From assembly GCA_021018815.1 (NCBI GenBank), contig JAITYX010000054.1, forward strand, positions 2,542,001 to 2,606,000: 64,000 nt of DNA, written 5' to 3'. The DNA comes from Talinum fruticosum. Its lineage: Eukaryota; Streptophyta; Magnoliopsida; Caryophyllales; Talinaceae. A model generated the notes under the pieces. The model saw nothing but the letters and a program-made list of their open reading frames with translations, had not been told where the DNA came from and made no database searches. Below are positions 1 to 64,000 of the stretch, one piece after another. The first letter of the stretch is position 1. The number at the start of each line of letters is the position of its first letter. The translations under genes were made by a program, and so were the position numbers.

Positions 1-680
1 GCAAGCACTTGTGAGTAAATTAGGTACTACATATGGCTTCAAAACTTCATACTTCCATGTTTGTCTCTCATATACGAAACAACCCTTGGACCATGAAAAA
101 AATATTGCAAACACTTATAGCTCGACCCAAATTCTTCTGAATTTTACAATGAGTCTACCACCTCCTTGAGTATTTGCCCTTCAAGTATCTTAATTATGAA
201 GGTTTAACATTTATAAATTGTTTGGATACGTAAACTCTTGGGATTTTCAAACATGACCATATAATTTCTGTTTGGAGGGGACGAAAGTATTCCTTTACCA
301 TTATGGAGAAGAAAAACATCAATTAACATAATTGCATTTAGAAAAGAAATACAAACTATTTAAGAGATTGTGCTATATATAACTTCATCTATGTAGTAAA
401 CAATTTCGAATTCATATTCAATTATTTTTATTTTTGTAAAAGCGAATAAAGAAAAACCAAATGACTATCTATAAACATCATTATGAGTAATTATGCAAGT
501 ATTTCTTTACACTCTACCATTACTCACGAGTAATTTAATAATTAAGTGTTTAAAATATTTAGGGTTTTTATTTATAGTGGTTAAACCTTTAGGTTAAAGG
601 TATTAGTGGTGAACTTTAGAAGCTGTTAAAAAGAATATTAACACCGTTACTATTTCCCTCCCTTCGTCTATTTTGTTTAT
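1..680. other. AT-rich non-coding sequence, no gene seen
   Basis: No ORF or recognisable exon. Either an upstream intron or 5' flank of the ArfGAP gene. The outer arm of a foldback element starts at about 541. Confidence 0.5.
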
Positions 681-831
681 TTAAAAAATAAATAAACTCA
701 ACATGTTTGACATCTGTTTTCTCTCTTTCTCATCAGAACCCCCTTTTCTCTCTCTCTCCTTCGTTCCTTCCCTAGCTCCCCCATGAAAATATGCTTTTTG
801 TCTGTCTTTTTCTCTCTTATCAGAACCCCTC

Positions 832-832
<1 letters not shown>

Positions 833-867
<35 letters not shown>
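833..867. repeat. (CT)n microsatellite in a pyrimidine-rich stretch
   Basis: An uninterrupted CT dinucleotide run lies inside a CT-rich block at about 716-910. The charged or Ser-rich ORFs over it are by-products of the repeat. Confidence 0.85.
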
Positions 868-870
<3 letters not shown>

Positions 871-1247
871 AAAATATATTTCTCTCTCATATCAGAAACC
901 CTCCTTTCACTTCCTCCATGAAAATAAACCATTTGACCATCAAAGAGTAGCTTTAGAGTGTTGGAGCTTCACTCTTAGTTTTAGATGGCAGTTCATTTTC
1001 AGTCATTGAAATCAAGCATAGATCAAACAACTAAATTGAAGGGAAGGGAAATTGTAATTCGAATAGATTGAGCTCAAATGTTGAAAATCGAGAGATTTGT
1101 ATTTTCTCCTTGATTAGTCGGGAAGCTCTGTTTTTGTTAATTTTTCAACAATTAGCATTAGATCAAAAAAGAATACTTTTTAATTCCCTTGTATTCGGTT
1201 GTACTATATCAATATTGTGGCAGTTGTCTTTGCTTATTTTCCACTAA

Positions 1248-1718
1248 GGCTCTATTTGATTCTAAGAAAAATAAAAGGAAAGAAAAAAATGTGGAAAATG
1301 AATTTCTTTCTCTTGTTTGAATTGAAGAAAAGAGGAGAGAAAAAAGTTTGATGGAAAAACTCATAGAAAATTTTATCAATTTGGTCAATGATATTTTCCT
1401 TCCAAAATTGAGAGGAAAATGGAAGAAAAAATTCACAAAGAGAGAGAAATGGAGAAAAGAGAGATGATTACATTAAGAAAGGTCATTAAGAATTTTCTCT
1501 CTCCTCTCAATTAATCAATGTTATTGAATATTTTCTCTCTCCTCTCCATGATAATGTAGTGATGGGTAAGAAGTTGGAAAATAATTATACTTTTTTCCCT
1601 CTATTTTTCCTTGAACCAAACACAAGAAAAAAATTAATTTTTCCTTAACTTTTTTCCTTATTACTTTTTTCCATTTAAATTTTCTTTCCAACCAATTTTC
1701 TTCAAATCAAATAGAGCC
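1248..1718. mobile_element. Tourist-type (PIF/Harbinger) MITE, 471 bp
   Basis: Terminal inverted repeats GGCTCTATTTGAT and ATCAAATAGAGCC are exact. They are flanked by a perfect TAA duplication at 1245-1247 and 1719-1721. The TIR and 3-bp TWA target site fit PIF/Harbinger-derived Tourist elements. There is no ORF of its own; internal sequence is purine-rich on the left and pyrimidine-rich on the right, consistent with hairpin ends. Confidence 0.85.
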
Positions 1719-1840
1719 TAAGCGAATGATGGAGGAAAAGTGGAAGGGTTTTTGTTTTAAATTTGGGATTCCGCGGGAGAGGGAGAAAGATAATATCACG
1801 TGATTTTGATGAGGAAAAATATAGTACGATTTATTATTTT

Positions 1841-2306
1841 ATTAAGGATTATTGGATGAGAATAATATAAATTTTGTCATATTGTACAAAAATAATATGA
1901 TTTTTTTGGGCGTGAATAGTACGAATTTTGGGGGTATTTAACGATTTTAGAACACAACCAAGTTTGGGGCCGAAACTTATCGGAAAGGCGACGTGTCGAG
2001 CAAAGTCAAAATTTTGACTTTGTATTTTTAGGTTTAATGGTCACATAAGCTAACTTCGTGCGAGTGGGGAATTAACTAAAAAAAGTTTGTTTATGTGACC
2101 ATTAAACCTAAAAAATACAAGTTCAAAATTTTGACTTTGGGCGACACGTCGGCTTTCCGACAAGTTGTGGCCCCAAACTCGGTTGTGTTATGAAATCGTT
2201 AAATACCCCCAAAGTTCATACTTGCTCATGTACAAGAAAAAAAGTTGTATTATTTTTTGCCAATACCTCAAAGTTCATATTATTCCCATCCAATAATCCT
2301 TTTATT
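1841..2306. repeat. Long near-perfect inverted repeat (hairpin)
   Basis: Left arm 1841-2050 (ATTAAGGATTATTGGATGAG onward) pairs with 2090-2306. The centre includes GGTTTAATGGTCACATAA paired with TTATGTGACCATTAAACC around a loop of about 40 bases. RNA across it would fold into a stem of about 200 bp. Confidence 0.8.
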
Positions 2307-2446
2307 AAATATAATATTAATAAGATTTTATTGGATAATTATAGGAATATCTCGTTAAAAGATAACGGTATTAGGTTAACTCACCTAATTTTTTACTAAA
2401 AACATTACCAACTAAAATTAACAACCCTAAATACTTTAAACACTTA

Positions 2447-4080
2447 GTCTAATAATAGCGTATAAGGCCTTGTGATGATTTATCAGAACAATTGTTGATC
2501 CTTGAAGTTGTTCACAATAACTTTCAATAATAGGAGAAATGATTGGGTTGTTATAAAGACAATGAATTATGGTTTTTAAATTTTTCTCAAAATTGTATTA
2601 GAATTACAAAAATATATAGACTATCATCTCTAAAAGTAGATCATGTAATGCCCCCAAATTAACCCCAGTTAATTAGTCACTGAGTAGCCAATCAATCGTG
2701 ATTACGGTAGCGGGAGACTTAGAATTTGAGAATATTATCGCCATTCTCTTAAAAAGGAAGTAAGGATAAAAACAACCAAACCATAAAATATTTAGAACGG
2801 GAATATTCATCTATTAAAATCAAAATAAATTTCGTTTTACAACATATTTTAAAACCATAATCAACATATCAATCCGAGGTTAAATACCCAACTAAAAAGC
2901 CTTCTAATGTAGTGTGTCTTTTCCTTTGTCTTTCCCATGCTCTTCTTTGACCTTTGTCGTTTTTTCTTTTAAAAACAAAACAGTTTAATAACATATAAAA
3001 CATGAAATTAGCATAAGTTAAGGACTACACCCTTGCACATGTAAAACTTATCATGTAATTATCGGCCAGTAGCTTGTAAAAACAAATCATAGAACATTTC
3101 GCAATTCATTTATAAAATAACTCACACTTAAAAAGTGTTAGGTGAGCAATTCATCTTCAAACATATTATTCAAGCAATAACTACAATTCGTATAACAATA
3201 AACCCGAATTTGGTGCACTTTTGTCACATACTTATAAAGTATTACGTGAGGACATCTTATAAAACATAATCATATATATGATTCACACACTAATCACATG
3301 AGCCGTATAACTCATGTTACTCAGAATATATGCACTCAAATTCATGTAAAAGACATTGAGTATCATAAACCATTGATATTGAAAATATCCATAGGGTACG
3401 TAAAAGTAATATATGTAGTTCTAGCCTTTTGTGACAGTTTAGGTGAATTGTAAAACAATTTGAATTTTTAGTACTATGATTAATTCTTGTATATTTTCTT
3501 ACTGCCCATTTTGGAATCCAAATAACTTATATTCATAGTTTGTTATCTAAAGTCACGAAAAATCCTCTTATAATTCCTTTTAAGGCATGACTAACATTCC
3601 TTTCATATATATGCATATACTTCCACTTTCTGTTGAAGATCAATCGTATTTTGTCATAACTTATATTTATAGCTTAGGATCGATATTTATTTAGTTTTTA
3701 ACTTGTGAAATAAAATATACATTTGAACTTTTTAGTATTTTTTGGTTTTGGATAGAGTAACGCAGTAGAATTATGAGAGGCGAGATAAGCGAGAGTGTAC
3801 CATATTAGTGTTTAATTGCTGATAGTCATAATAAATATTCGGTATTTTCCTTCTAAAGTAAATTAAGTTGATGGTTATAATTTTTCTCCATATATTCTAT
3901 GACTTATATATTAAATTTAACTACAGTAATTGAAAAAAAAGCCTTGATTACGATGGACTCTTCCTTGTTTATTCAGAAGTTGTGACTCTTAACAATCATA
4001 AAAAGATTTGAAGATTAGTAAAGAAGTGTTCTTTTTGAAAAGATTACTAACGAACTAATTTTCTTCTTCCATTTTTCCAG
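2447..4080. other. AT-rich non-coding sequence before exon 2
   Basis: No ORF or clear repeat boundary. A TGTAATGCCCCC-like start near 2644 resembles the first bases of some gypsy LTRs, but no matching end was found. The last 25 bases form the polypyrimidine tract and acceptor for exon 2. Confidence 0.5.
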
Positions 4081-61525
<57,445 letters not shown>

Positions 61526-62631
61526 TAGGTTGCAACATAATAACCCTAGAAAATGAAAACGAAAGCCAAAAACAGAAAAAAAAAACAGATTTTTTAAAGA
61601 ATAAGAAATGTATAATTATGAAAATGAAGATCAGATTAAAATATACCATTTTCATTCTTTTTTTTTTTTTTTTTTGGAGAGAACCATTTTTCATTCTAGT
61701 TGTACTATGTACATTGTTTTATTCTATTAATAGCAAGTTTTTTAAAATTTCAAATGTAACATATTTAAATGTGTGGATTATTAGTGTTCTAATGTTTTCA
61801 CTTGCATTATAAAAATTATGATATAGAACTGTTATGGCTATTCTACACTTTTTATGCTCACAAAATTTGATAAATTTTAAGTTAGTGATTTAATATGATT
61901 TTCGAAGTATACTGTGTATCATAATACGTCCAAAGCCATGATAGTTATAGCTCAATCAGAGGTAAACGTACTAAGACTTACGGTTCAAATATTCCTACTC
62001 AAATATTGGATATATTTTCTGTATAAATTTATACATCTGTATGTCTTAAAGTGATTATAATTCTACTTGGTGCACTTCTTAAAGACTTAATCTCTTTTAT
62101 ATATATTCTAAATTTTCAATCAATTATTGCCTTTAGAGAAAATGTCCATTCTTTTGTCACAGCCTCTGAATCCTCACATAATTCCCTATTTATTAATTGC
62201 AATGTCTTCAATTTTCTATCCATTTCTTACTTAATTTTTATCCTAATCACTAATCAACATAATCATAAGCGAGTGTTATGGTTGTACTTCACCAAGGAGA
62301 ACAAAAAGTAGAGCAAAACATAAAAACACATGATAGTATTTAATGCAATTTGTAACAAAGTTCAAATGTCCAATAATCTTTTAACTACAAAAGTTCACCT
62401 CAATACTGCATTATAATGTTAACTGCAAACTTTTTATAACAACTATAATAAAAATTGTACTAAAAAATGAGGTGGTGATATTTTTGTAAATTTTTAAAAA
62501 ATCGACCTATTGCAACGGTGATTAGACATAACTATTGTAATAGGTTCAAATATGACCTATTACCGCAATTCTGAATAAGTCATTTGTTTTCTTAAAAATA
62601 ATCTCTTGTTTGTTCACTCACTGTTCAAGCC

Positions 62632-62673
<42 letters not shown>

Positions 62674-62999
62674 TTCTGTTGTGTTGGGTCATCTCCTACT
62701 TTTAAAAAACTATCTCTTTTTCTCTCTCCTTTGGATCTATACCATATCAATAGAGCAAGAACCCCCTTGTCTTTTGCTCGTTCGCTCTATTTTCATTTTT
62801 CAGGTCTCTCTTATCTCCATTTCTATCCTTATCCATCTTTATCTTCTCTATCCCCACCAGCCCTTCTGCCAGCAGATGTGTTCAAATTTAGCTTTGAATG
62901 TTGATCCCGAGAGATTTTAAATTAGATTTCGATTCGGTGTAATTCAATTTCCATTCAAATGAATGAATTGTCTTTTTGAGTTCAAGATAATTTAACTCG
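61526..62999. other. 3' UTR and downstream sequence
   Basis: AT-rich sequence after the TAA stop. A poly-T run stands at about 61657-61675. An inverted-repeat stretch around GACCTATTGCAACGG and TTGTAATAGGTTC occurs at 62504-62570. No AATAAA-type signal stands out. Confidence 0.5.
62632..62671. repeat. (AT)n microsatellite
   Basis: About 40 bp of AT repeats. Confidence 0.95.
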
Positions 63000-64000
63000 T
63001 GAAACCCGGAATTTTAAGTAGGTTAATTAAATTAAGTAATCGACGAGTAAATTATTTTATTTAGTATGAGTTCTTAGTCTTACGTGCTTTTATAAATAAA
63101 TTAGTGGATTATATTACTTCCTCCGGATTCCCTTCCCGGACCCGGTAATTAAAACCCGAGTTCGACTATTTACCTTGAGATTCAAAAAAAAAAAAAGAAA
63201 AGGAAAGGGGAGATTAGTGTAATTAGTGATGTGTTGGCGATCTGTGGAAGCCACATCAAAAAGGGGAAAAGAAAGAAGAAATTTAGTGATAGGGAAAAGA
63301 AAGAAAAAAGGCTCGGGGAAAGGAAAGAAACCGAGGAAAACAGAGGAAAGAAGGAGTAGAACCGGGAGCGGGGAGCGAAGGAAGGAAGGTTAGGCGAGGG
63401 CGAAACCAAGCGAGAGAGAGAGAGCACGAGTGTGAGGACCGAAGAAGAGGCCAGAGGCCGGCGCACGAGCGGCGAACGAAGGGAAGACGACCGCGAACGC
63501 AGGGAAAGGCTCAAGGGCAAGAAGGGGAGGCGGAATCGAGACCTGAAGAAGGGAAGCGACCACAAGGGCCAGAGAGAGGTCGCCGGAGAGCACGAAACGA
63601 CGGTCGGCGAGCGAGAGCAAGCGTCGGACAAAGAGGAAAGCGGCGAAACATGCGGACCAGGGCTGGTAGCAGGGCGAAAGGCGAGGAAGAGGAAGGAAAC
63701 GAAGAGAGTGACCTAGACTAATCCGAAATTCGTAACCTTCAATCCCTAATTCGAGGTGGGTAATCTTATGCTCTAAACTATTAGTAATTTCAAAACCCAA
63801 ATGAATTTGTTGTGAATATTGAATATTTGCTATGAACACGGAAGGAATTTAGGAAGTAGTAGGGCTGAATTAGGATATGAGGAAATTGGATTGAACTGTT
63901 TAGTTTGATATAGAAATTTGAAGGAATTTAGTAGTTGTTTAGGGCTGAGTCGGAATGCTGGAAATTTAGAAAGAGTTGGGTGGCATAGAGCGAAGAAGCA
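63000..64000 (+). mobile_element. Start of a second purine-rich gypsy-like LTR, cut by the window end
   Basis: Begins TGAAACCCGGAATTTTAAG, similar to TGTAAGACCCGTAATTTT at 8733. It shares the later GAGGTGGGTA, CTCTAAACTA and TTAGTAATTTC text (63753-63795 versus 9770-9807). The solo or full-length state cannot be judged here. Confidence 0.7.
63190..63720 (+). repeat. Purine-rich core of the second LTR
   Basis: G/A-dominated block equivalent to 9050-9760. It opens charged low-complexity ORFs on + and Ser/Leu-rich ORFs on - which I do not call as genes. Confidence 0.7.

Larger units (their letters stand above)
541..2446. mobile_element. Candidate foldback or long-TIR DNA element
   Basis: The sequence at 543-590 (TAAGTGTTTAAAATATTTAG and on) is the imperfect reverse complement of 2391-2446. 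A second, much longer pair of arms lies inside at 1841-2050 and 2090-2306. Long nested inverted repeats suggest a Mutator-like or foldback non-autonomous element. No transposase ORF and no convincing 9-bp target duplication were seen. A Tourist MITE (1248-1718) is inserted in it. Confidence 0.4.

Noticed and set aside
62051..62311. 86-codon ORF downstream of the ArfGAP gene
   Set aside because: AT-rich sequence with Ile/Phe/Asn composition expected by chance; no motif.
63182..63839. ORFs of 94-149 codons on both strands near the window end
   Set aside because: Same compositional effect in the second copy of the LTR.

Overview
This is plant nuclear DNA, most likely from a eudicot with an LTR-retrotransposon-rich genome. 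The evidence is GT-AG split exons of a plant-type ArfGAP/C2 protein, Copia and LINE relics, Tourist-type and hAT-type MITEs, AT-rich introns and microsatellites. I cannot name the species. Only one host gene is supported. It is an AGD12-like (ZAC-type) ADP-ribosylation-factor GTPase-activating protein with a C-terminal C2 domain, on the + strand, with six exons at 4081-4156, 36892-37055, 37182-37326, 37619-37735, 59781-59876 and 61247-61525. Reading frame and splice phase carry across all six, giving about 291 codons. The first coding exon (start codon and first zinc-finger cysteine pair) is not in the window, so the gene is longer than 57.4 kb for a protein of about 340 residues.

Two introns account for almost all of that length: 32.7 kb (4157-36891) and 22.0 kb (37736-59780). 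Both are filled with mobile elements. In order, the region before exon 2 holds a foldback DNA element with a nested Tourist MITE. The 32.7-kb intron holds a second Tourist MITE, a hAT-like element, a 3.25-kb solo LTR with a purine-rich core, a 10.9-kb SIRE-like Copia element with a perfect 5-bp target duplication, a truncated Copia relic, a LINE reverse-transcriptase relic, a short gag-only Copia derivative (element A), and another MITE. The 22.0-kb intron holds a second copy of the short derivative (element B), a LINE split in two (endonuclease at 41.5-42.3 kb, reverse transcriptase at 57.7-59.0 kb), a Copia element with 0.24-kb LTRs that carries a nested hAT MITE and a nested solo LTR of the A/B family, and a Copia element that has lost its reverse-transcriptase core. 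The window ends in a second copy of the purine-rich LTR, about 1.5 kb downstream of the stop codon.

All six LTR elements that keep internal sequence lie antisense to the host gene. The most unusual items are the giant-intron gene itself and the A/B family. Two insertions with different perfect target duplications share the same internal deletion (1691 and 1681 bp between LTRs) and the same C-terminal tail, which points to a replicating non-autonomous family rather than random decay. I found no operon, CRISPR array, tRNA or rRNA, and no sign of a novel enzymatic system. The element coding regions are broken by stops and frameshifts, and their protein descriptions below are of relics.
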